The translations under genes and the position numbers were made by a program. The notes beneath the pieces were generated by a model. The model saw only the letters and a program-made list of their open reading frames with translations. It was not told the origin of the DNA and did not search any database. This document shows positions 1 to 7,308 of a stretch of 29,051 nt of DNA, one piece after another. Position 1 is the first letter of the stretch; each line of letters starts with the position of its first letter. Source of the DNA: CANGTU01 sp046336655 (GTDB taxonomy: Bacteria > Bacteroidota > Bacteroidia > Flavobacteriales_D > Sanyastnellaceae); contig JBKDGH010000137.1 in the NCBI GenBank assembly GCA_046336655.1, positions 1-29,051 of the forward strand, read 5' to 3'.

Positions 1-98
1 GTTGCTGAGTGAGCCACTGAATAGTCCACTTATCCTGTCAGGGTCAACCAGCCCCCTGTCGCTTATCTGTTCTCGTCCATTCATCCGATTTTCGCTCC

Positions 99-1409
99 AT
101 GATCGCTCAGGCCATTTTCATTATCATTCTCACCGCAGCCGGCTTCCTTGCATGTAGGCGCTTCCTGTTCGTGCGCCGCAACATCCTCATTGGAAAGGAC
201 ATTCCTATCACCGGAAGCCGGAGCGAGCGATGGAAGACCATGCTGCTGGTGGCCATCGGACAGGGTAAGATGTTCAGCCGCCCCTTGACTGCGGCGATGC
301 ACCTGATCATCTACGCAGGATTTATCATTATCAACTTTGAGGTGCTCGAAATCCTCATCGACGGTATCTTCGGCACGCACCGCGTCTTCTCATTTCTCGG
401 TGGATTCTATGATTTCCTGATCGGCTCCTTTGAAATTCTGGCCCTCCTCGTGCTGCTGGCCTGCGTGATTTTCCTTGCGCGCAGAAATGTGATTCGCCTG
501 GAGCGTTTCTGGATGCGCGAAATGACTTCATGGCCTCGCACAGATGCCAATGTCATCCTTATCATTGAGATTCTTCTGATGTCAGCCTTTCTTACCATGA
601 ATGCCGCTGACAGCATTCTTCAGGCGCGCAGCGCGGAACACTACGCAACTGCCGGCGCATTTCCTGTCAGCAGTTTCATCGCTCCTGCGCTGGAAGGCAT
701 GTCCGATTCCGGATTGGTTTTTCTCGAGCGCTTCTGCTGGTGGTTTCACATCATCGGCATACTCGGCTTCATTGTGTATCTGACCTATTCGAAGCACCTG
801 CACATCATTCTCGCATTTCCAAATACCTGGTATTCGAAGCTCGTGCCTCCTGGTTCGATTCACAACCTAGACTCCGTAACCCGCGAGGTAAAACTCATGC
901 TTGACCCAAATGCAGATCCGTACGCCGCAGCACCTGCCACGGATGCACCTTCCCGTTTCGGCGCAAAGGATGTATTCGACCTGAGCTGGGTGCAACTCAT
1001 GAATGCCTACTCCTGTACGGAGTGCGGACGGTGCACCTCAGAATGTCCGGCCAACCAGACGGGTAAATTGCTTTCCCCGCGAAAAATCATGATGGACACC
1101 CGCGATCGTCTGGAAGAAGTGGGCACACTGATGGATGCCAACGGAGGAGAGTGGAACGATGACAGCAAATCACTCATTCGCGATTACATCAGCGAAGAAG
1201 AAATTTGGGCCTGCACCACCTGCAATGCCTGCACTGAGGCCTGTCCGGTAAACATCAATCCCATGGAAATCATCGTAGATCTGCGCCGCTATCTCATCAT
1301 GGAAGAGTCCAAATCTCCTGAGAGCATAACGGTAATGTTCAACAACATTGAAAATAACGGTGCCCCTTGGGCGATGAGTCCGGCGGACAGGGGGAATTGG
1401 GTATTATAG
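99..1409 (+). CDS. Membrane-bound 4Fe-4S dicluster electron-transfer protein (HdrC/GlpC-like)
   Basis: A 436-residue protein with a membrane N-terminal half and a ferredoxin-like C-terminal half. About five hydrophobic helices are visible near residues 2-19, 65-85, 100-125, 150-170 and 210-240. Histidines within or beside helices (HLIIYAGF, WWFHIIG, SKHLHI) resemble haem b ligands of NarI/DsrM-type subunits, but haem binding is inferred. Two classic 4Fe-4S motifs follow: CTECGRC...CP (Cys306, 309, 312, 316) and CTTCNAC...CP (Cys372, 375, 378, 382). In Bacteroidota this family normally sits directly before a CCG-domain Fe-S protein, probably its partner in a membrane quinone-linked redox complex. 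Here that partner lies at 5093-5881. The ATG at 99 begins directly with a helix. The physiological electron donor and acceptor are unknown. Confidence 0.9.
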   Translation: MIAQAIFIIILTAAGFLACRRFLFVRRNILIGKDIPITGSRSERWKTMLLVAIGQGKMFSRPLTAAMHLIIYAGFIIINFEVLEILIDGIFGTHRVFSFLGGFYDFLIGSFEILALLVLLACVIFLARRNVIRLERFWMREMTSWPRTDANVILIIEILLMSAFLTMNAADSILQARSAEHYATAGAFPVSSFIAPALEGMSDSGLVFLERFCWWFHIIGILGFIVYLTYSKHLHIILAFPNTWYSKLVPPGSIHNLDSVTREVKLMLDPNADPYAAAPATDAPSRFGAKDVFDLSWVQLMNAYSCTECGRCTSECPANQTGKLLSPRKIMMDTRDRLEEVGTLMDANGGEWNDDSKSLIRDYISEEEIWACTTCNACTEACPVNINPMEIIVDLRRYLIMEESKSPESITVMFNNIENNGAPWAMSPADRGNWVL

Positions 1410-1443
1410 GATACTAGAAGCTAGATACAGGATATTAGAAGCT
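1408..1443. repeat. Imperfect 15-bp direct repeat between genes
   Basis: AGGATACTAGAAGCT at 1408-1422 is repeated as AGGATATTAGAAGCT at 1429-1443: one mismatch, 21-bp period. A purine-rich stretch with GGAGAG-like units follows at about 1449-1473. It lies exactly where the downstream partner of the Fe-S gene would be expected. It resembles short TAGA-rich intergenic repeats I have seen in other Bacteroidota, but that family link is from memory only. Confidence 0.6.
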
Positions 1444-1491
1444 CAACTCTGGAGAAAGGAGAGTGGAGAGTAGAAATTAAAACAGGATGAA

Positions 1492-1908
1492 ATGAGTTTG
1501 TTACAGGATAAGGAAGAAGATGGAAAAAAGGTGTCGCCGGTATTGCCGGAGCACATAAAGAATTTCCTGATTGATATCGATGGCACAGTGGGAGAAGATA
1601 TTCCCAACGAAGAGCCATGGCGCATGGAAGACGCAGCTGTGTATCCGGATGCGCTGCAAAAATGCAATCAGTGGTACGATGAAGGCCATGTGATTTACTT
1701 CTTCACGTCGCGCACCGAAGCTCACCGCGAAGTCACTGAACGCTGGTTGAGCAAATCAGGATTCAAATACCACGGCATCATCTTCGGCAAACCACGCGGA
1801 GGCAATTATCACTGGATTGACAACCACATGGTCCGGGCCACCCGCTTTGAAGGAAAATTCACTGATCTGATTGAACGGGAAAGTGTCATACAGGTCTTTC
1901 ACAAGTAA
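1492..1908 (+). CDS. Small HAD-fold phosphatase-like protein (often misannotated as phosphoheptose isomerase)
   Basis: A 138-residue protein conserved in Bacteroidota. It has the HAD nucleophile motif DIDGT (Asp28 and Asp30), a second motif FFTSRTE around residues 70-77, and GKPRGGNYHWIDNH near the end, which supplies the Lys and acidic motif expected in the HAD fold. The length fits a cap-less HAD domain. Database entries for close relatives often carry the name phosphoheptose isomerase; the HAD motifs contradict that and favour phosphohydrolase or phosphotransferase chemistry on an unknown substrate. The start follows an AGGA four bases upstream, and the first residues match my memory of the family. 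The gene is followed directly by a strong hairpin terminator. Confidence 0.85.
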   Translation: MSLLQDKEEDGKKVSPVLPEHIKNFLIDIDGTVGEDIPNEEPWRMEDAAVYPDALQKCNQWYDEGHVIYFFTSRTEAHREVTERWLSKSGFKYHGIIFGKPRGGNYHWIDNHMVRATRFEGKFTDLIERESVIQVFHK

Positions 1909-1920
1909 CTTGTTTGAATC

Positions 1921-1956
1921 AAAAAAAAGGCTGTCGACAACCCGACAGCCTTTTTT
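1921..1956. terminator. Bidirectional rho-independent terminator
   Basis: An 8-bp stem, GGCTGTCG at 1929-1936 and CGACAGCC at 1943-1950, encloses a 6-nt loop. It is flanked by eight A on the left and six T on the right, so it can end transcripts from both directions. It serves the HAD gene on the + strand and the TonB receptor gene (ending at 1976) on the - strand. It is the only strong intrinsic terminator I found in the window. Confidence 0.9.
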
Positions 1957-1975
1957 AATTCAATGAATGATAACG

Positions 1976-4387
1976 TCAGAAATTGCTCCTGAGGGTAACA
2001 ATGAGATTTCTTCCGGGCCCGCTGATGTTAGAGGAAAAAACCCGGTAATTCTGATCAAGCATATTCTCCAGGGCGATCTGCAACTGCAGGTAGCGATTGA
2101 ACTGATAGGCGGCCCTCACATTCAATGTCATCCAGGCTGGCATAAATCCTTTCACCGGATCGGCAGAATATGAAGCATTATCCTCTCCAATCAGGTTATA
2201 ATCCCTGGAACGCTTTGCAGCACTGTACATGACAAAAAATTCACCGCGAAACTTCTTGGTTCTGGCGGTTATGCTGCTGCGGCCAAACGCGGGTGCGATA
2301 TGGTCAAGCGGATAGTCGGTGGTATCAGTTTCAAATCTCCCGAACGTATAGTTATAGGTGGTGTGAAACGACACATGATCATTAAAATCTGCATGGAAAA
2401 ATGCGCTTACTCCGTATAAGTATGCGTTGTTTCCATTCACCGTTGTCGTGACCTGGCTAAGCTGACCGTCATAATCAATGCTGTCCTGGCCATCAAAAAG
2501 TCCGGGGCGAACTGTAATCGCATCCCGGTACCAGGTATAAAAGGCATTGAATCCAGCGGTAATGCCATTGCCTTCGCGCTGAATACCAAGATCGAGATTA
2601 TACGTAGATTCAGGCTTGAGGTCAGGATTTGGGACAATGACCCTTCCGGGTACCGATTCAAACACCTTGCTCAGATCATCCACATTGGGTGCGCGAAAAC
2701 CACTTGCGGCCATAAATGAAATACGCCACCTGTTTGTTGGCAAATACACCAGACCAATATTCCCGTTCACATTTCCGCTCGACTGGGTTATTTCACTGAA
2801 CGGAAACGGAAAGAATTGCTTGTCATTAAATCTGGCCTCCAACTCTACAAGATTGTACCGAATGCCATCATTCAGGATGAGCTTATCGCTGATCTCCCAG
2901 GCATGTGTCACATAAAGCGCTCCGCTGCGCATCACTGATCCTCCATCGGGGTACCTCGTGCTGAGCGGAGCTTCCTCTCCTGTCACGATATTCAGCGTAT
3001 TCCCGGTGGAAGTCACATCGTTGTTCCAGGCATCCAGACCATAACGCACTTCGTGCTTTCCAATGTGTCTCGCAAAGTCCGCATTTAAGGTCAACACACC
3101 CACTTCTTCATAACGATTATTCCGCACATTCTGATTAAATCGACGATCATGACGGGTTTCGCTGATCTGCTGGAAGCCCACCGTAATGCGGGCTTCGTCA
3201 TACCATATTCCCCCGTTTCGCAACTGCAGGGCGTAGGACGCGAACAGCCGTTCCTGAGGGCCGTAGTACCACTCCGCAAAACGCGGTGCCGTGCCTGAGA
3301 GCAAAGTCAAACGGTCATATCGGGGAACATCGGATGACGTGGAATACTGCACGTTGAGTATGTGACTCGTATTTTCGCTCTGGCGGTAAAGGAATTTCTG
3401 CAGTACGTCCACCTGACGATAGGCCGATCCCACCTGCACATTTTCATTTTCATTCACCATCACGCTGTCGCGGCCATCGATACGATCTACATACCAGGGC
3501 CGCTTTCCCCAGTCGCCGTAAAACGGATTGCGAATTGCACCCTGGCGCAGATCTCCGAAATCGGAAAATGTAATGCTGGTAAACGAACCGAACTTCTTAC
3601 CTCCAATGGAAAAATTTACGTGTCCTGATTGCTCATTGGCGGCAGTTCCGAAGCGAAGAAATGCTCCACCGGAAATGGCTTTTTCATCCGAATCTGAAAG
3701 AATAGGATTGCGCGTATGAAAGTGCATGACACCTCCAAGTGCATCACTGCCGTATACCACAGAGCCCGGACCGAAGAGGATCTCCACCTTGTCCATAGCC
3801 ATGTTGTCGAGCGTGATGATATTCTGAAGGTGCCCGCCGCGGTATATCGCATTGTTCATCCGCACACCATCTACTACGATCAGCACCTTGTTGGTCTCAA
3901 ATCCGCGGATGATCGGGCTTCCGCCTCCAAGCTGGCTCTTCTGGACCTGAATATTACCTGACTGAGCCATCAGATCAGCTGATGTCGACTGATTGAAGAA
4001 CCGGATATCGCTTTGTCGGATGACCTGAACCTGCTGGGCCACATCGCGAGACTCTTCCTCAAAGCGACTCGCGGATATGATAACTTCGTTCGAAGCATGC
4101 GCCTTTTCAGTGAGCATCACTCTAAAATCCATTCGCTGCAGATCAGCCAGACTTAAGGTACGGCTCACATAGGAAACATGAGAAAATATGATGCTGTCTC
4201 CGGGGCTTAATTCCGGGAGACTCACTTTACCCCGGTGCGTCGTCACTGTGGCATAATTGCGCCCGGGAGACATCACAGCCACGTCAGCAAGTGGCTGAAG
4301 CGTGGCAATATCAAAGACTTTCACCTCTTGAGCGGCTGCGTAACAACACATGGCCAGCCCAAGGATGAAAAGAACTGTTCTTTTCAT
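1976..4387 (-). CDS. TonB-dependent outer-membrane receptor
   Basis: An 803-residue receptor. Signal peptide residues 1-19 are cleaved before Gln20 (YAAA-Q). A carboxypeptidase-regulatory-like domain occupies about 22-95, then the plug about 100-235 (ADLMAQSGNIQVQKSQ, GGGSPIIRGFETNKVLIVVDGVR split around Gly/Arg, and VEILFGPGSVVYGSDALGG), then a beta barrel ending in the C-terminal Phe expected for BAM insertion. The plug resembles the haem/haemoglobin or metal-complex receptor branch, but the ligand cannot be read from sequence. It lies 85 bp downstream of a small membrane protein in the same orientation and probably shares its transcript. No TonB-linked regulator or SusD partner is nearby, which argues against glycan uptake. 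Confidence 0.93.
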   Translation of the reverse strand: MKRTVLFILGLAMCCYAAAQEVKVFDIATLQPLADVAVMSPGRNYATVTTHRGKVSLPELSPGDSIIFSHVSYVSRTLSLADLQRMDFRVMLTEKAHASNEVIISASRFEEESRDVAQQVQVIRQSDIRFFNQSTSADLMAQSGNIQVQKSQLGGGSPIIRGFETNKVLIVVDGVRMNNAIYRGGHLQNIITLDNMAMDKVEILFGPGSVVYGSDALGGVMHFHTRNPILSDSDEKAISGGAFLRFGTAANEQSGHVNFSIGGKKFGSFTSITFSDFGDLRQGAIRNPFYGDWGKRPWYVDRIDGRDSVMVNENENVQVGSAYRQVDVLQKFLYRQSENTSHILNVQYSTSSDVPRYDRLTLLSGTAPRFAEWYYGPQERLFASYALQLRNGGIWYDEARITVGFQQISETRHDRRFNQNVRNNRYEEVGVLTLNADFARHIGKHEVRYGLDAWNNDVTSTGNTLNIVTGEEAPLSTRYPDGGSVMRSGALYVTHAWEISDKLILNDGIRYNLVELEARFNDKQFFPFPFSEITQSSGNVNGNIGLVYLPTNRWRISFMAASGFRAPNVDDLSKVFESVPGRVIVPNPDLKPESTYNLDLGIQREGNGITAGFNAFYTWYRDAITVRPGLFDGQDSIDYDGQLSQVTTTVNGNNAYLYGVSAFFHADFNDHVSFHTTYNYTFGRFETDTTDYPLDHIAPAFGRSSITARTKKFRGEFFVMYSAAKRSRDYNLIGEDNASYSADPVKGFMPAWMTLNVRAAYQFNRYLQLQIALENMLDQNYRVFSSNISGPGRNLIVTLRSNF

Positions 4388-4472
4388 TGATTATTTAGTT
4401 GAAGTTAATTAATAAAACTTCTGGTGCAGAATAACCTCTTTCCGCACCTCATTATTCGCAGCAACTACAACT

Positions 4473-4988
4473 TCAGACTTGCTCCGGAGGACCGATCTCT
4501 ACACGACCGTAAAAATCGCTGTGCATGAATACAGCACAACTTGACTTACCTCCGAAAGAACTGGTCAAAGACCAATGAAACTCAAGGGGCTCTTCTGGAA
4601 TAGCAATCGCCAACCTCAGATAGCGCCCCGGAAGATCTCCGCCGGGATGACTCTTCTTCGATTTGCCTTCAAGGGCGAGGTAAAGGGCTGATTCCCGCTT
4701 GTCGGGGTGACAAAACAATATGGTGTTGCCGTCATGCGACTGCTCTTTACGCATGACATCGTACATCACACCATGAAGGCGGAATTCCCGGTCGTGCTTC
4801 CATTCGAAGTCAGCTGCATTGCCTGCGTTCCACTCAATCCGGATGAGGTTCTCCTCCGATCTCAGCCGGGCCATGAAGGCTGCCATGTCGCGCTGTGCCG
4901 CCGCCCGTTCGATGGTGAAGTAGACAAAGCAGCCTCCCCCCTCAAACAGGAATACCAGTAACAGAAGTATGGCAGTGGCCTTGCGCAT
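4473..4988 (-). CDS. Small single-pass membrane or secreted protein next to the TonB receptor
   Basis: A 171-residue protein with one N-terminal hydrophobic segment (about residues 4-24) that could be an anchor or signal. The central stretch EFRLHGVMYDVMRKEQ followed by TILFCHPDKRESAL resembles a family of uncharacterised Bacteroidota proteins that I recall next to TonB receptors for metals; this is memory, not a search. The C-terminal part (GKSSCAVFMHSDFYGRVEIGPPE) holds another cysteine. It is upstream of and co-directional with the receptor, so a role in uptake or sensing of the same ligand is plausible. A promoter-like box TATCTTCG ends 9 nt before its ATG, supporting the start. Function unknown. 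Confidence 0.75.
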   Translation of the reverse strand: MRKATAILLLLVFLFEGGGCFVYFTIERAAAQRDMAAFMARLRSEENLIRIEWNAGNAADFEWKHDREFRLHGVMYDVMRKEQSHDGNTILFCHPDKRESALYLALEGKSKKSHPGGDLPGRYLRLAIAIPEEPLEFHWSLTSSFGGKSSCAVFMHSDFYGRVEIGPPEQV

Positions 4989-4997
4989 CGCAGGGGG

Positions 4998-5005
4998 CGA
5001 AGATA
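4998..5005 (-). promoter_or_regulatory. Candidate -7 box (TATCTTCG) for the receptor gene pair
   Basis: On the minus strand TATCTTCG matches the Bacteroidota -7 consensus TAnnTTTG except for one T-to-C change. It lies 9 nt before the ATG at 4988, in a 104-bp divergent gap shared with the Fe-S gene at 5093. No clear -33 TTG was seen. Confidence 0.35.
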
Positions 5006-5061
5006 GTTCGCCTGTCGCCCGAAATGCCTTTCATCCCGTGACTGTTCCGCTCAATTCTTCG

Positions 5062-5069
5062 CATATTTG
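5062..5069 (+). promoter_or_regulatory. Candidate -7 box (CATATTTG) for the CCG Fe-S gene
   Basis: CATATTTG matches TAnnTTTG at five of six fixed positions and ends 23 nt before the ATG at 5093. If real, this Fe-S gene has gained its own promoter, unlike the usual co-transcribed arrangement. Confidence 0.35.
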
Positions 5070-5092
5070 ACCATTCAAAAACACCGCGATAG

Positions 5093-5881
5093 ATGGATTT
5101 CAAAGTACGGACAATGGCAGAGTGTATGGCGTCGGGTGAAACACCGGATATTCTCTTTTGGGTGGGATGTGCCGGCAGTTTTGACGACCGCGCCAAGAAG
5201 ATCACCAAAGCCGTTGCTAAAATCCTCCATCACTGCGGAGTTTCTTTCGCCATTCTCGGACAGGAAGAAACATGCACCGGTGATCCGGCCAAGCGGGCGG
5301 GAAATGAATTCCTGTTCCAGATGATGGCCATGCAGAATATCCAGGTACTCGAAGGCTATCAGGTGAAGAAGATTGTAACGGCGTGTCCGCACTGCTTCAA
5401 CACCCTGAAAAATGAATACCCCGGATTGGGCGGACACTACGAAGTGATTCACCACACGGAGCTCATCAACTCACTGCTCCGAGAAGGCAAGCTGACTGTT
5501 TCAGGCAATGAAGCTCTCCGCGGAAAGCGCATCACCTTCCATGACCCGTGCTACCTCGGAAGAGGCAACAATGTGTACGAAGCGCCGCGGGAAGTGCTAC
5601 AGAAACTCGATGCCGAGTTGGTGGAAATGAAACGCTGCCGGACCAACGGACTTTGCTGCGGTGCAGGCGGTGCACAGATGTTTAAGGAAGCAGAAAAAGG
5701 CAACAAAGAAGTGAACGTGGAGCGCACAGAAGACGCACTTGAAGTAAAGCCTCACTTCATCGCCACCGGATGTCCGTTCTGCAACACCATGATGACCGAC
5801 GGTGTGAAGCATTTTGAAAAAGAAAATGACATCTCCGTGAAGGATGTGGCTGAGTTAATTGCTGAGGCTGCTGATCTCTGA
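5093..5881 (+). CDS. CCG-domain Fe-S protein (HdrB/GlcF/LutA-like)
   Basis: A 262-residue cytoplasmic protein with two cysteine-rich CCG domains. Domain 1 carries WVGCAGSFD (Cys26), ETCTGD and CPHCFNTLKNEYP. Domain 2 carries HDPCYLGRGN, CCGAGGAQMF and GCPFCNTMM. These are the patterns of heterodisulfide reductase subunit B and of glycolate/lactate oxidase Fe-S subunits, which bind unusual Fe-S clusters and move electrons. The expected partner is the membrane dicluster protein at 99-1409, normally the adjacent upstream gene in this phylum. Here about 3.7 kb of unrelated genes intervene. Its stop lies 5 bp from the stop of the convergent S51 gene, with no terminator between. Confidence 0.9.
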   Translation: MDFKVRTMAECMASGETPDILFWVGCAGSFDDRAKKITKAVAKILHHCGVSFAILGQEETCTGDPAKRAGNEFLFQMMAMQNIQVLEGYQVKKIVTACPHCFNTLKNEYPGLGGHYEVIHHTELINSLLREGKLTVSGNEALRGKRITFHDPCYLGRGNNVYEAPREVLQKLDAELVEMKRCRTNGLCCGAGGAQMFKEAEKGNKEVNVERTEDALEVKPHFIATGCPFCNTMMTDGVKHFEKENDISVKDVAELIAEAADL

Positions 5882-5886
5882 GCGAT

Positions 5887-7170
5887 TCAGTCCCCTTTAA
5901 TCCAGCGGATCGATTGACCATCCAGCATCCACAGATAGATGCCGGGTTGAATAAGTGACACGTCGCACTTATCGGCATTCCTCACATTGCACATTGTTTT
6001 TCCGCAGAGATCTTTCAGTTCTCCTGACACCGGCCTGGAAAAGTGCACCAGGTCCGCTGCACCGGGATTCGGAAACACACGGATAACAAGACTCCTTGAA
6101 CTCTGCTCCACCACTCCAACCCCCAGACAATCCGCAAAACTCTCCGCGGGCACTGCGCTCAGAATTCCTGCGTTGACTGACCAATACTGCCAGTCACCTC
6201 CTGACGTGCTTCCCCAGTCGTTGAGATCGAAAGTGAACTCTCCGGTGGGTGTGCCAGGCACTTTGCAAGCGAGCACAGCTTCTCCCTGGCGCTGCCAATG
6301 CAGCGCCTGCCCGGGGAAGCATGTCTCCGGCTCCCAGGGCTCCACACAACTGGCACGAAGAAACCAGGCATAATCTTCCTCCGCGGGATAATCTCCAAAT
6401 ACTCTTCCGATTCCATCCGGAGAGATACACACCGCAGTGTATTCTTCAGAAGCAATACCCCTGGGCACCTCATCATATGATGCCCAGATTCTTGCCATGA
6501 AGGCCATATGTCGTCCACGGCGATCGGGGCTGTCGTAATGCGTGTCGGTGATAACGTTCTCCAGAAAAGGCACGTGTAAAAAATCATCATATCCGATTGT
6601 CACATTGGTATTGAACGGATTTGCAAGCGCATTCCCCGAGGTAATGGTTCCATTTTCCGCGCTGAAATAAGCCTGTCCGAGCACGGCCATTCCCGCGCTG
6701 GTTCCTCCGATAGTCACTCCCTTTTCTGAAATGAGATACTGCAATGCAGATTCTATCGGGCTGTCCTTCCAGTAGTTGATGTAATTCCATTGATCCCCGC
6801 CTGCAATCCACAATGCTTCTGCATGGCGTATCTGCTGCTCCACATACGGATCATTGGCAGCTTCATCGGAAGCAATGATGAGTGTTTCTACTGAGTTCAA
6901 GGTCACTCCCAGCTCAGCGTATAAATAGCTGTTGTATCCGTCTGAACCGGACGAACGAATCACTACGACATCGCCGCCACCACTTCTCTGAAGGAACCAC
7001 TGCATCGCCGCATCACTCTCGGTAGCGCCGCCCATGAGCACCACACCCGCCTCGGTAGTTGCGGTCACATCGGCAGCATCACCTGTGAGATAAGAGGTAT
7101 AAGGCTGAGCGAACAGGACAGGAGATATGCTCACCAGAAAAACAACATACAGGACTCTGACAACCATCAT
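5887..7170 (-). CDS. Secreted cyanophycinase-like S51 peptidase with T9SS sorting domain
   Basis: A 427-residue protein. Signal peptide residues 1-21 end at LFA-Q. The peptidase S51 fold follows at about 40-270: GGA near 48, WIAGGDQWNY (121-130), the nucleophile elbow GGTSAGMAV with Ser158, DTHYDSPDRRGRH around His211, and a late GIASEEYTAV motif. Cyanophycinases cleave the arginine side chains of cyanophycin, and other S51 members cut after Asp or Glu; which applies here is not clear. The last ~70 residues (VFPNPG ... GIYLWML ... WIKGD) form a type A T9SS sorting domain, so the enzyme is exported and probably surface-attached or released. Two adjacent ATG codons exist; the first is annotated. 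A TACATTTG box lies 18 nt upstream. Confidence 0.88.
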   Translation of the reverse strand: MMVVRVLYVVFLVSISPVLFAQPYTSYLTGDAADVTATTEAGVVLMGGATESDAAMQWFLQRSGGGDVVVIRSSGSDGYNSYLYAELGVTLNSVETLIIASDEAANDPYVEQQIRHAEALWIAGGDQWNYINYWKDSPIESALQYLISEKGVTIGGTSAGMAVLGQAYFSAENGTITSGNALANPFNTNVTIGYDDFLHVPFLENVITDTHYDSPDRRGRHMAFMARIWASYDEVPRGIASEEYTAVCISPDGIGRVFGDYPAEEDYAWFLRASCVEPWEPETCFPGQALHWQRQGEAVLACKVPGTPTGEFTFDLNDWGSTSGGDWQYWSVNAGILSAVPAESFADCLGVGVVEQSSRSLVIRVFPNPGAADLVHFSRPVSGELKDLCGKTMCNVRNADKCDVSLIQPGIYLWMLDGQSIRWIKGD

Positions 7171-7188
7171 ACAGCACTTGATTTACTT

Positions 7189-7196
7189 CAAATGTA
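7189..7196 (-). promoter_or_regulatory. Candidate -7 box (TACATTTG) for the S51 gene
   Basis: Minus-strand TACATTTG is a perfect match to TAnnTTTG and ends 18 nt before the ATG at 7170. A minus-strand TTG (7212-7214) sits 15 bp further upstream, slightly closer than the usual -33 spacing. Confidence 0.5.
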
Positions 7197-7279
7197 ACGC
7201 TCTCTCATAAACAATCCGAAAACCCGGCGCACGGCGAAAACCTTGATCTGGGTCAGGACCACATTCGGATCAGATTGGT

Positions 7280-7287
7280 TTTATTTG
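7280..7287 (+). promoter_or_regulatory. Candidate -7 box (TTTATTTG) for the efflux operon
   Basis: TTTATTTG matches TAnnTTTG at five of six fixed positions. It ends 21 nt before the TTG at 7309, the spacing seen for other genes in this window. It therefore argues against the longer reading that starts at 7243. Confidence 0.3.
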
Positions 7288-7308
7288 CCGGTTAAAGCTG
7301 ATATTCCA

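Noticed and set aside
4401..4421. GAAGTT/AACTTC inverted repeat upstream of the TonB receptor, considered as an operator or Fur-like site
   Set aside because: Only a 6-bp stem with a 9-nt AT-rich loop; it does not resemble a Fur box and could occur by chance in AT-rich spacer.
7214..7270. ATCCGAA and TTCGGAT inverted copies before the efflux operon, considered as a regulator site
   Set aside because: Seven-base arms separated by 43 bp are too far apart for a normal dimer operator, and no regulator gene is adjacent.
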